From contig JAPYMA010000176.1 of assembly GCA_035041965.1 (NCBI GenBank), positions 1-64,000 on the forward strand: 64,000 nucleotides of DNA, given 5' to 3'. Each line of letters starts with the position of its first letter. Position 1 is the first letter of the stretch. Below the pieces are notes generated by a model. It had not been told where the DNA came from, searched no databases, and saw only the letters and a list, made by a program, of their open reading frames with translations. Both the position numbers and the translations under genes were made by a program. This document shows positions 52,961-64,000 of this stretch, in pieces. This stretch comes from Anisakis pegreffii (taxonomy: Eukaryota > Nematoda > Chromadorea > Rhabditida > Anisakidae).

Positions 52961-55451
52961 CTATCCGTGAGCGAGTGAAAGTATTGTTATCGATTACGAT
53001 TACTATCATTATCAAATCTTCCTGATTGCTCAAATTGTAAGCATTGATATGTTTGTCATTATGATTATTCTTATTTAATGATATTGATGTTATCACTGAG
53101 ATAAGTTATTACTTTGAGCTAAATGACTGCACTGACATTCTTGAATCTTTTCTTGTTATCTGAATTTTGATCGTTTCACCTATCACCTTCTTAGCTCTAT
53201 CACTCGACGTGTTAGCAATTCATTGATAAAATTATACTCGTTTTTTTTCAATTTTGTTTCGCCCTATTGTTTATTTATCATAACTGAGAGTAGAACCTAA
53301 CAATTGCTAATCATTAAAGTGAAATCTTGCGATGGTTATATATGAACTTATGCTTGGGCTGAAACTCATACCGGATGAGATATCCACTAAGCAAATAGAT
53401 GTTTCCCGTGGTTCCCCGATGTGAGCCTCAGCTGAAACGCAGTCCCTAATATGATCAGTCGGCATATTTCATTCTGATCGCCACTTTGACATTGCATCTG
53501 AGTCAACATGTTTTTTCTTATTGATCTTGAGTTCGAGTTTTGACCACCCTAGAAGAAAGTTGCTCTCAAGAGAAGCATATCACATCTCGGTGTAATTTTC
53601 AGTCATTTTCCTTAAGTTATTGACGCTGTTATGACACGGTATTGTCTTATCCGGAGTGTGTGCAAGGCAAATGAGTGTAGACGTTATGTAATGAAGTTTG
53701 TGCAACGTTTACGATTGATACTGATGTGCGATAAAGTTTGCGATGTCAATTCATTCAGTTCGATTGTGTTGCTTTGACTCGGGATGATCCCATGTAAAGC
53801 ATAAATCGTTTGATATGGACCGAATGTTTTGTTATACGACAACTGATATACATGCTCAAGTAAATCTTGTCATAGCACAGCTATGACTGAATGAAAAAGT
53901 GGGAAAGAAGGTGAGTGTGAGAAAATGATGAATATTAGCGAGTAATTCTACACTCATTTTCTCATAGTCATTTGGGATTCACCTCACGTTATCGCCAAAA
54001 AAAAACGCAACGCAACGCATAAGAATGTGAATTGTGAGAACGAACGAACGAAATGCATTTGCTTAGTGTGATGAATTGTTGAGATGAATAATTGCATGGA
54101 ATTGCTTTCAGAAATAATTGCTGCATGCACATGATAAAGTGGTGTATGAGGGCGATGGATGAACTCTAATTGTTCGGAGTGTATCGCTGGCTGCAATAAG
54201 ATGCCTATTTATTTGAAACCACTACTTCAGTCATCACTTGAGTGATGACAATCGCAATAAGAATGATGATAATGATAAAAGTGACATGAATAGTCCAGAA
54301 ACACTTGCAATAAGTGCACACATCCACATAAGTACCACAGCACATTCTTTCTCGTGACCTAATGAAGCGGATGCAGGGGGATGAACCCTGTGAAAGGGCA
54401 TATTCATTGTTTGTTGATAAGTCCTAGAAGTACCCTGTCCAAAGAGCTGATCAGGAGATAATTCGGATTATGCTTCACTGAAAAGCATAATCTATTGGAA
54501 GGTGTTTGAGTCCTCTTCTCTCTCTGATCGCACAACACAATGCTGGTGGTGAATTCGAGCCTGTGCCATGCACTCACCAATCCAAAACTAAAAATTATTT
54601 GATGATTGATACACAAAACATTTCAAGAACACCACTTATTGGTTTTTCTACGACGATCTCTTCGAAATAAATGATTTTGCACAATAAGATTTCACCCTAT
54701 CGCTTTATAACCAATCGCAGATCGCAGTTGAAGTCAGTCTCTCGACTCCTTTCAAGGCACAAATTGTCTAGACTATCGAGAGAACGTCGTAATTAAAGGG
54801 CGGTCACTGCTGCAGCAATCAACCATTGTCGAGTTGCTGCTGCTTGCTGGTGATGATGGTATAAATTGGGCGGCCCTGAATTTGTCAGTTGTTTGTGACA
54901 ATCCCAAAAAAATAAACAGATAATCACATTTAGATCTATTCATCCATAAGGGACCAGTTCAAAGAGAGTAGATGGGTCACCAGGCTCTAATTCATATTCT
55001 CGGGTCACTAAGAGCACCGTAACGTTCGTATGAGTTTCATGCGAATCATATAGCTCTTATCTCAACGCCTAACTGTAATTATTCTGCGTAATCGTACTGT
55101 ACCTTGAAGCATTCAATCTACTACGTTGAAGTATTCAATCAAGCGCCTATTCGTTTGGCAGTTTTGTTGGTCTCGTTTTAAACTTACGAGTGATCCCGAT
55201 TGTTACTGTTATTGCAATTATTACGGCTGAACCTGTCATCAATATTCTGGCATTCCACTGCCGCTATTTCAAATATTGTCATTTTCGTTATCATTGTGAG
55301 TAGTATTGCCATTATCAGTGCAAAAGTTGTTTCTAGAATCATTGATATTCTACTGACTATTAATTCTGCTGCTGCTGCTACTATTACACAATTTCTGTGA
55401 AAATTTCACAAAAAATATTAAAATATTAGTCGTTTTTGGTAAACTGACGTG
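52961..55451. other. Intergenic region between the ET-module and second calmodulin-like genes
   Basis: Only short, unrecognised ORFs are present. A 10-bp-stem hairpin lies at 54466-54492 (GATTATGCTT / AAGCATAATC). The promoter of the calmodulin-like gene should lie at the right end. Nothing else is seen. Confidence 0.5.
54466..54492. repeat. Perfect 10-bp hairpin with 7-nt loop
   Basis: GATTATGCTT (54466-54475) pairs with AAGCATAATC (54483-54492) around CACTGAA. There is no T-run after it and no known RNA family is recognised. Confidence 0.6.
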
Positions 55452-58400
55452 ATGTCTAAAAGTAAAAGTTCACTGTTTGCACGGTGGAAAACATTAACAT
55501 TCAATAATCAAAACAGTGGAATTCGTGAAGAGGATTTATTTGAGTACAGAGAAGCATTCCGATTATTTGATAAGGTTGGTTGTCTCGTCAATATTTCATT
55601 GTGGAGTTCTTGTTCTGTCCGTGCGAGAATACACCGGGAATGGAACTTTCGAGATTCAGGACCATTATGCACTGTATGTAGCCAATTCAAACTGCCTCAG
55701 TCAAAACAGCCTTAAACGAATACGGGCAAAGCTTCGTCTCCAGCTTCGGCTCAGACTAAGGCTTAAGTTTAGGGTTAGTCTAGGTTTAATTCAAGTCATG
55801 GTTGAGCCTAACCCGGCCTTGTTGTTATGTTGAGGTTTGCCCTGAGCATATGCTTGGGTTCAGCCCGTGTTTAGGCTTTACCACTGTCGAGGTCACTAAA
55901 TGTATTCTCCTCACAAGCGTAAACGTCATGAGGTTGATCCCAAGATATCTGCTCACAATTTAAGTGTGCGAGAGATTCATAGTAGTATTCGATCGTAGAT
56001 GATAACGGTTTGATCTCGTGAAAAAACAAAAATTGGTTTATCCTTAGGCAACCGATCGTTCAGTGTCCCAATCATCATACGTGTTCAGATACTCGCTATG
56101 CAGTTAAACTTCTCAAATATCTAAATTCTCCATGATTCAATCCAGTACATCTTCCTCACATCGTTCTGAGATGATTCATGGAGATAATTAAACTTCAAAA
56201 CCTCGAAATGACTATTACTTTTTAGGCAGTTCAGAATACAAGCAGTTTAAGCATTGTTCGTTTGAATTTTTGGCGAAATCCACACGATTGTAACATAATT
56301 TTTAAAAATTTCCAGCCATTCCAACATCATTTCCACAAAAAAATTGCAAATTTTGTGCATAAGCGTTAAGAAATGCAAATGAAAGACGAAGCATTTCAGT
56401 ATGCATTGGAATGGTTGGTTGGTGGTGATGAATGCGCTGATAATTTTTGTCATTTGAAAATTTTTGTTTTTTTGTTCGTTTCGTTTCGTTTTTTTTGGCC
56501 ATTTTGTTGATTCGCTGCTTTCGCAATTTGTTATTCATTGAATTTGGTCTTCTCCTAATAAATAGGCATGGTCAAATTGCTTGCGATGATAAAGAAACTC
56601 TCTCTTTGTGCTGGTAGACAATTGATTGACTATGTCACAAGCAGTCACAAACGATGGATGGATGGATAGATTGCTGTGAAATGAAAACATAACAACAGCT
56701 AAATGAGCAAGAACACTTTCACTACGGATGAACTGAACATAGAGCCTAAACGAGGCCAAATTGGAACACTCCTATAAAATGCTTCAATGAGCTATCCCCT
56801 CAATTCCATGGAGTGCAGCATAGACGAACACAGAGCAGCGCTATGAGAATTTTTCCAATCGAAGACAGTCTCGAACACTGAATCCACCATATCAAGCAAA
56901 ATTTTTTGAACACTTTCTATCTACCTGCCTATCTATCGACCTTCTATTGGTCAGTCCGATGAATGCTCTTAACAGTGATCATTGTTCATGATTACAGCAA
57001 CTTGTGAATCGGATGCATTTCATTCTCGCATGGAACCTTCCCATTAAGACCTCGAGAAGCCTAAGCATACGATATTCCAATCTTACCAAACCATAGAACT
57101 CTTCAAAAACCTTTAAAAGCTCAATTGTGGGCACTTCATACAATACAGTTCAGTCATGGGTATTCACGTAGTCCTCTTATTAACATTTTTAAAAATTATC
57201 CTCTGCTTATGCTTTTTCTTAAGACTGAAGTGCTCGACATATCCAATTATTATCCCTTTTATTATCCCACTGCAATAACAGCAACTAACTAGATGATAAT
57301 AAGGCATCTTTGGGTAGTTAAATTAACTTGTCATTAGCTCAGTTGAGTTGAGCACGTTTGACTCGGTGTTTTTTGAACGTGAATAGAATTTGCAATTCCT
57401 CATATGTATTCTGAGACACATTAAAATATAGCGAAAAATGTTGTAACGAAACTTCATTTAATCAGTCCTTTTGGTCGTTGCAATTTTATTTTTATTGTGG
57501 TGCTGCTTGAAAAGAGTCTAGTTGAGTAGGAAAGAAAGAATTTGGACGCTTCATGAAACAATTTCGAAATATTCGAGACGAAATTGGTGAATGCAATTGA
57601 ATTTGGTTAGATTTAATAAAGCGAAAGCGATGCTCATAAATGAGTTGAAGTATATTGTGAGTTGAAGTAAGTACAGTCACTAAACATGACACGGATCTAT
57701 TGAATGGATTTCACTTTCAAAATCTGAAAAATATGTTAGTATTTGTATTCTAATAATCGTGTTATATGAAAATGCAACTCATCCAAAGTTAAGAAATATT
57801 TTTGCTAATCAAATATTATGATTGATATCCTTCCTTCAGCCACCACTATCGATGAGGATATCACTGCTACTTGGAATATTTGTACCAAGTGATTGCTATG
57901 AATTTTGCTGAGTTGTCATCGCTCATATCGTTCAGACCATTACTGTTCCCCTGTTATCTCGTCAACATTGTTGCTATCAATGAATTTTTTAAAACATTTC
58001 ATCGGCTATTCTTGTTATCGCTATTAATACTGGTGATATTTTTAATTTCATTTACTGTATTTCTATGGAAACAATCTTAAGAGTGGCATGCTTGAAAAAC
58101 TTCCGCAGCCTCATGTAAACAACACGAACGCAATAATTGTTTCCGCATAATGAGGTTTCCTCAAGATTGCTTGCTGAAGTGCCCACTTGCTGATTTTTTT
58201 CATCTTTTTTTTTCGGGGCATTTCAGCTGTATTTGCGCCTTGATGGAATACGATTGCAATTTTTATCGTTGCCAGATCAATAGAAACTCTGCACTTCGAA
58301 GCACTCCTCATTCAGTGAGATTTTCTTCACTAACGAATCTGGACTGTGATTGTTCGGATTTGTTTGCATTAATGAATGCGCATACGAGTTACAGTAAGCC

Positions 58401-61042
58401 AGCATATGTGCCGAGAGCAACGTGGCAGTTGAGATCATGAGAGAATTTCACGAACTGATCGTGTTTGCGTATTGATTTGCGCTACATTTGCGATTGTTAT
58501 TTATCAATATATGATATTGCAACAAATATATCAATATCAAGCTACGGTGAAGTATATCAATAATCCAAGTTCGATATTCATGAACACAAATGATTCCAAA
58601 AGCTATTATCAGTAGCTACGCAGCAAGAAGAATGCCAAGGAAGGAAGAATGTCGTATTAGTAATATTAGTGATAACAGAGAGGCTTGAACTCGTAATGAG
58701 TTTGATTTGCTGATTAAATAATTAATAAATTGATGGAAGGATTGATTACAGAATGGTGACGGCTCAATTTCGTCGAAGGAACTCGGCGTTGCTATGCGTT
58801 CACTGGGACAGAATCCCACCGAACAAGAACTTCAGGATATGGTGAATCAAGTGGATATTGACGGCAGTGGCACCATTGAATTTCCGGAATTTTGTCAAAT
58901 GATGAAACGAATGGATAAGGTATCAGATCGAGCTCACATCTTATAAATATTTTTATGCACTTCATTCGTGTTTCTCAACATGGGCATTTTTAATCGCACA
59001 CCAATGCGCAAAATCAAAAGCATTATATAAAGGGTTAATGCTTGCTTGCGAAACCAAATGAACTTCTTAAAATTACCGCAAATTTCTCTTCTTCAGCTTA
59101 CCAACACCAATTAAGCATGTGCTTATCGAGCGATTCTCCTCATTCCAATGCTATTGATCACAGAATATTTTCCAGTCTTGCTTGCATTTTCTCTGTCCGT
59201 TAGAGCTTCAGTCATTCAAGCCAATGTGAGACATATTCCAGTTACTCGGGATCAATCTTCCACAAGATTTGAGTGTAAATGATATCATGCCTTTGAAATT
59301 TATTCATTCTACGCTTCATATGATAATGAAAATGGTGACTATTAAGTGACTGTGCCTCTGAATCTTATCGAACCCCTTCAAGATGCTCCTGAATCTAATC
59401 TCTCAAGATGCTGCTGAATCTATTGAATTCTGGTGAAACATTTCAACTTTAAGGAAACTGATAGCGAGATGATACGCGAGGCATTTCGGGTGTTCGATCG
59501 AGACGGTAACGGCTTCATAACGGCAGATGAGTTCCGATATTTCATGACGCATATGGGTGAACAGTTCACTGATCAAGAAGTTGACGAGATTATTGCTGAG
59601 GTGGATATTGATGGTGACGGACAGGTGAGAGAAGCAACTGCTAATCACAATCTATATCACTGTCAGAACAATTTTCATACCGATTTGAGTGGAATACTTT
59701 GCGTTCTCGCAAGTACGACTTGAAATCTGCAGGCTTAGAAGCTTGAAATCTGAAACATTCGAGAGAATTGGCATGCATCGAGGTTATCCATCCTCCATGA
59801 GAACAGCTCAAGATACTGAATACGATTACACCAAATTAATCATTTAGGACATAATGATCGACTGACTTCAGCAATGACTTCAGTAGGAAAAGAACATGAT
59901 GACGTCGAATAACGTCTAGTTGAGTTTAATGAATGCATTCATTGCAACAAATTACTCTTATCCAAAGGGAACATATCAATTCATTAAAATACTCTCTATT
60001 CAATTCATCAGTATGCAGTTCACACGAGAGGTTCATTCTCTCCTTAATGCAATGAGAATCAAGAACTCGGAATATCCAATCCATGAAATATTCAGTCATA
60101 GTTTCGCTGGACTCTATAGAAAGTGCTGATCGTGAGTTTAGCGACATCTAAAGTAATCAATTTATCGAAACGACATGAGCATAAAGATATCTGTGAAGCG
60201 GTAGCAACAAATCGTATGGGCGAGTCGTGATCAAATTCAGATCAAAATGACTAAAATTCAATGGGGAGCATTTGAAGAAATACCGAAGAGATTCACCTAC
60301 CTGAAGTTACCACATAAAATAGAGGTTTTCTCCCTCCTCTCCGACAGACCGAGATTTCATTGTCAACCTAAATATAATCTCTGATAAAGCAGCATACAAA
60401 AAACCAGACTGTTTTTGAAGCAACCGAATGTATTTGATAGAAATCAGTCGGAATTGCTTTGTTGACAATAATTGATGAATGCATTGATAATATAGTGAAA
60501 CAAACTAAATCACGGAAATGAACTCTTCGATTGCAATGAATTTTAACATAGGAGACTCGGACTGCCTGAATTAACATGGTCGTTACCTTGAATGGATTAA
60601 GAAGCCAGGCGTGAATTCAAGTCAATGGATTGACTCTCGTGTTTACAATAACAAATTTTCATCGAGCCAGGATATTCAGCTGAATCAACTGATCATTATT
60701 ATAGATCAAATGATCGTTTGCTCAATTTCGGTCACATTCTTTACTTGAAAGAAATTGAAGCTTCGAGCAAACCTAATTACGATCAGACGATTAGCTAATT
60801 ATAGATAAATAGTTGATTGTTCCGAATATAAGAATCAGTCAGACTAAATTCACCTATTATACGTCATACAATTGAATGATTTTTGATAGAATCCGAACAG
60901 ATAATTAGATAATAGATACAAGCAGGAGCATAGCCTGGCTCAGGATTCAAATAGGTACATCATAGATATTCAGTTTTTTCGCGATAATTTGTTCACCTTT
61001 CAGATCAACTACGAGGAATTTGTTAAAATGATGACCACATAA
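55452..61042 (+). CDS. Calmodulin-like four-EF-hand protein, 4 exons (paralog 2)
   Basis: Exons: 55452-55574, 58752-58919, 59454-59624 and 61004-61042, all phase 0, giving 166 aa. Intron positions match paralog 1 exactly, and exons 2 and 3 have the same lengths (168 and 171 nt). Calcium loops lie at 40-51 (D-K-N-G-D-G...E), 76-87 (D-I-D-G-S-G...E), 112-123 (D-R-D-G-N-G...E) and 148-159 (D-I-D-G-D-G...E). All have D at position 1 and E at position 12. The N-terminal extension again holds SLFxRWK (SLFARWK), and the ATG context GACGTGATGTC is shared with paralog 1. The last exon encodes [12 protein letters not shown]. Relative to paralog 1, EF1 begins Asp-Lys-Asn rather than Asp-Lys-Asp, and exon 2 has [11 protein letters not shown]. 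Intron 1 is 3.18 kb and includes a degenerate GGCTTAAG/TTTAGGGTTAG stretch near 55755-55795. It is probably a calcium sensor of the CAL-1/CAL-2 type; targets are unknown. Confidence 0.94.
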
Positions 61043-64000
61043 CGAATCAATCAAATTCAACCGATATCACCGTCATTACCATATCAACACTGCATAAAAA
61101 TCACGTGTGAATGCGATATGTTATCTGTACAAAAAGCTGGCTTCATCCGTTGTTCTGTTGTGCTAATGCAATTTAATCATGTTGTTTGTTGCTTCCCCTA
61201 TACCAAATCTATTCTTTATCGCTCATGAAATTGTTGACATGGTATTCGACTTAAACAAACAGATGCATTTCATCCGAAGGAGATCATTACGGGCTGCTTG
61301 AAGTGTGTGATACCCGGTCAATCTGCCTAAAGACATTTAGCCTAACGACAGTTTGCCTAAAGACATTCAGCCTAACGGACAGTTTGCCTAAGGAATAGTC
61401 TGCCGATTAGGCGAAATATCCATTAAAAACCGTAAGTTAGGCAAACTGTCCGTTAGACAATGTGTCTTTAGGGAAACTGTCGTTAGGCTAAATGTCTTTA
61501 GGCAGATTTGATCAGCTCACGATAGTGTGTAACATTCCGGCAATGTGCAAACGGTTGATTAGTTGTAGGCTGAAGATGAATTCAGACAAGTGTTGTTGAA
61601 TTTTGCATCGACAAATTGGTTCCGGCTCTAATTGGTGACGATACTGACGGAATGTCAAACGGAATACGTCAATTCCTTTTTCTCCATCAGCTTCTAGGTA
61701 TTAAACTAACAGGAGGATGAATTTCTGCACAACGTATAATGATGGTACTAAGAGGATGTCAGCATGTCAGCTGTTCCCAAACACACACATCAAAGTTTGT
61801 CATATTTTTGCAAATTCTTACACAGCCACAAAAATTCCTCACTCACAAGTACATCATGCAGTCTCGATTACTTAAATTCGAACAATTTATTCTGCAATTT
61901 GATCTCAGTCCACCATTTGTAATTGATAGGACATCATTCCAATGCTAACATCTATGTATGACAGTGGAAGTGAGGAGTAAGGGAAGCCTGATGTGCACTA
62001 TCGGAGAAGCGGTTGGCCATCTAGATTACTCGAAATAACCACTTGACAATTGATGGAATCCTGGAAACCGGAGAAGTCAGTGGATCGTTCCGTTAAAATC
62101 TCTTGTGGCCTCCTGCTAGAGAGTACCAAATATATTATGCAGGTGTTACACGGGCTCAGTTAGAGTTCATTTGTTACAAAATGACCTTGTCATGAGTTAT
62201 GAATTCCTGGTTTGCGAATGAAAAGATATCAAATGCTTCGTGCATCACTAATGCAAGATTGTGACTTTATTGATGAGAAAGTTGCATTGATCACTGAGCT
62301 GTACGGGTGAATCACCTGAATAGTCCAATCGGAATTTTTTAAAGACACAGGATTCCTCACGCTAACACTCGCTGTCAAGATAGGAAAAATGTGAAACGAT
62401 GTTGGACATAACAAGTCAATAAGCATCGAAATTTTATTAGTGACAGTATAATATATCAGAATGAATAATTGCAACAAAATGAATCGTTGCTAAAGAGGAC
62501 CATACATTCGTCCCATAAAATATTACAATTCCGTATGAAAAAGTAACGATCATTACATCAATAATGTCTTGACAATCATAACACTCATAAGAATAACAAT
62601 GATAACAATAATAAGGATAAACCTGCAACAATGATAACGATTAAAATGATAACAATACCATAACAATAAAAATAAAGATCACAGGAGTACGCAGGCTTAA
62701 AACAGATTGCGATCAGTTTTCACCGCAAGAATCAAACAATAATAAGTTTTCAGAGGGAGAGGGTGTAAAGAAATGATATTTTCTGTAAAAAGTTTTCTAG
62801 AAAGACATCATCATTGTATCGGACTCATCAAAATATACCTTGCGAAAGATCTAAAAATGTTTCAGCATATCATTTGAACACATAAGAAGTAACAAGTAAA
62901 TTTCATCATACGAGAAAAATTCTTTCATTTTAAACATACACCGTGTTGACATGCCTGTAGCGTAAATTTAAGACTGTGATGAGGTAAACACAATATCAGT
63001 TAAGTGTTTATTACATCAGTTAAGAAATCATTTCAGTTACTTGATCACAAAGTAAACCCGAGTGCTTAGTGAAGTTGATTGAAGAAGCTCACTTCATTTT
63101 GAGCTGGACCTCGTATAGCTACGAGTTCGCTCACTTTCATCATCGTGATCGATAAGACAACACCTAATAAACAATTCAACAGAGCAAATCAATTAAGTAA
63201 TTGAAGAAAAACATCACAAAAGATGAGATAGGTACACGAAAATAGCACAATAACAGCTCAAATGTATGAATGGGTTTAAATGAGGTTATAAATCAAATAA
63301 GAATGCAATGAATAACAAATGTTTTTTCTTTCTAATACAATAGTTTAGATTTGGAAATGGAAAAATAAATTAGCCCTTCTAGAATGGGCAATAGTGCTTG
63401 AATGGTAATTAGCATGACTTCTCACACCCAGAACCTTTCTTTGAAACTTTGCATCTTGATGGAATCTTAAGTACTTTGCTGTTATGCCTCAAAATACTTC
63501 TCGACAATTTTACTGAATAAGTTGCTTTTATAAATACAGATACGAAAGGTTTTAGGGTATAAATAGCTGAATAAGATTCAATACAGTGACCACTCATAAG
63601 TGAGTAGATATCATATAAATACTACACATTCAACCTCTCAAATTAAAAATAATTCTTATCGGAATGAGACAGTGCCACATAAAATCTTACGTTCTAAACG
63701 ACTGCAAACGAGCGATACGATTATCTTATCCCGATTTACACCATCTAATTTCATATGTGATCATCACTTAATCCATTCTGATCATAATTATTTCCATTTC
63801 GAACACAAAACAGCATAGAATCAATAATAACGATTAGAAAATAATCTTTGATCATAGAAGTAATAACCGGCTCTTTGATAATGATTCCGAAATGATTCGA
63901 AATGAATTTTCAAAAATTCATAACGGTAATCAACAATTTCAAAACTCTACAAAACAAATATACATTGTACAAAACATCTGTAAGAGGATGCAGATTCTCA
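61043..64000. other. Right-end region with no supported gene
   Basis: After the calmodulin-like stop comes a fold-back repeat (61321-61507) and then AT-rich sequence, with ATAATAACAATGATAAC-like low complexity around 62580-62670. A 62-codon minus-strand ORF (63409-63597) ends in a cysteine-containing tail but lacks a signal peptide or any family match, so I do not call it. Confidence 0.5.
61321..61507. repeat. Fold-back repeat with ~70-bp arms made of ~15-bp GCCTAA units
   Basis: The left arm (61321-61391) and right arm (61437-61507) are reverse complements with only a few differences, around a 45-nt spacer. Within the left arm GCCTAA recurs every 15-16 bp: GCCTAAAGACATTTA, GCCTAACGACAGTTT, GCCTAAAGACATTCA, GCCTAACGGACAGTTT. 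The right arm carries TTAGGC/TTAGAC/TTAGGG forms at the same spacing. It may be a small fold-back transposon. No target duplication was identified. Confidence 0.9.

Noticed and set aside
55735..55860. Run of GGCTTA/TTTAGGG/TAGGTTT words in intron 1 of the second calmodulin-like gene
   Set aside because: It is too irregular to be called telomeric or a defined tandem repeat; noted only as low-complexity sequence.
63409..63597. 62-codon minus-strand ORF ending in a short cysteine-containing tail
   Set aside because: No signal peptide, no recognisable cysteine framework and no splice context.

Overview
This window looks like nuclear DNA of a nematode. It is AT-rich and holds spliced genes with short TTTCAG-type acceptors. 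Three genes have a splice acceptor 0 to 12 nt before the start codon, as expected for spliced-leader trans-splicing. One gene encodes an ET-module protein, a family known mainly from nematodes. I cannot name the species.

Layout. 1-4197: a satellite array, ten full copies and one partial copy of a 405-bp unit, continuing off the left edge. 4210-6739 (minus): the first six exons of a diverged procollagen lysyl hydroxylase paralog; the satellite begins 12 nt inside its sixth intron. 8088-14446 (minus): a complete 16-exon, 756-aa procollagen lysyl hydroxylase/glycosyltransferase (LET-268/PLOD type), with a fold-back, hAT-like repeat in intron 7. 14.46-36.93 kb: about 22 kb with no gene I can support, but with a 46-bp palindrome, a 175-bp direct repeat and simple repeats. 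36932-47159 (plus): a four-exon calmodulin-like gene. 47.2-51.4 kb: a (TTA)n tract and a second, inverted copy of the fold-back element. 51373-52960 (plus): a three-exon gene for a secreted, probably GPI-anchored, ten-cysteine ET-module protein; most of it is invisible to single-ORF calling. 55452-61042 (plus): a second four-exon calmodulin-like gene with the same intron positions as the first. 61.04-64 kb: a fold-back repeat built on GCCTAA/TTAGGC words and no supported gene.

The window therefore contains two local gene duplications, PLOD and calmodulin-like, each with fully conserved exon phases. The PLOD protein acts in the ER on collagen, which in nematodes is needed for basement membranes. 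The calmodulin-like proteins keep all four calcium loops but carry a roughly 20-residue N-terminal extension. Nothing shows that the three gene types work in one pathway. Exon structures were read by eye from splice sites and homology and have no transcript support.
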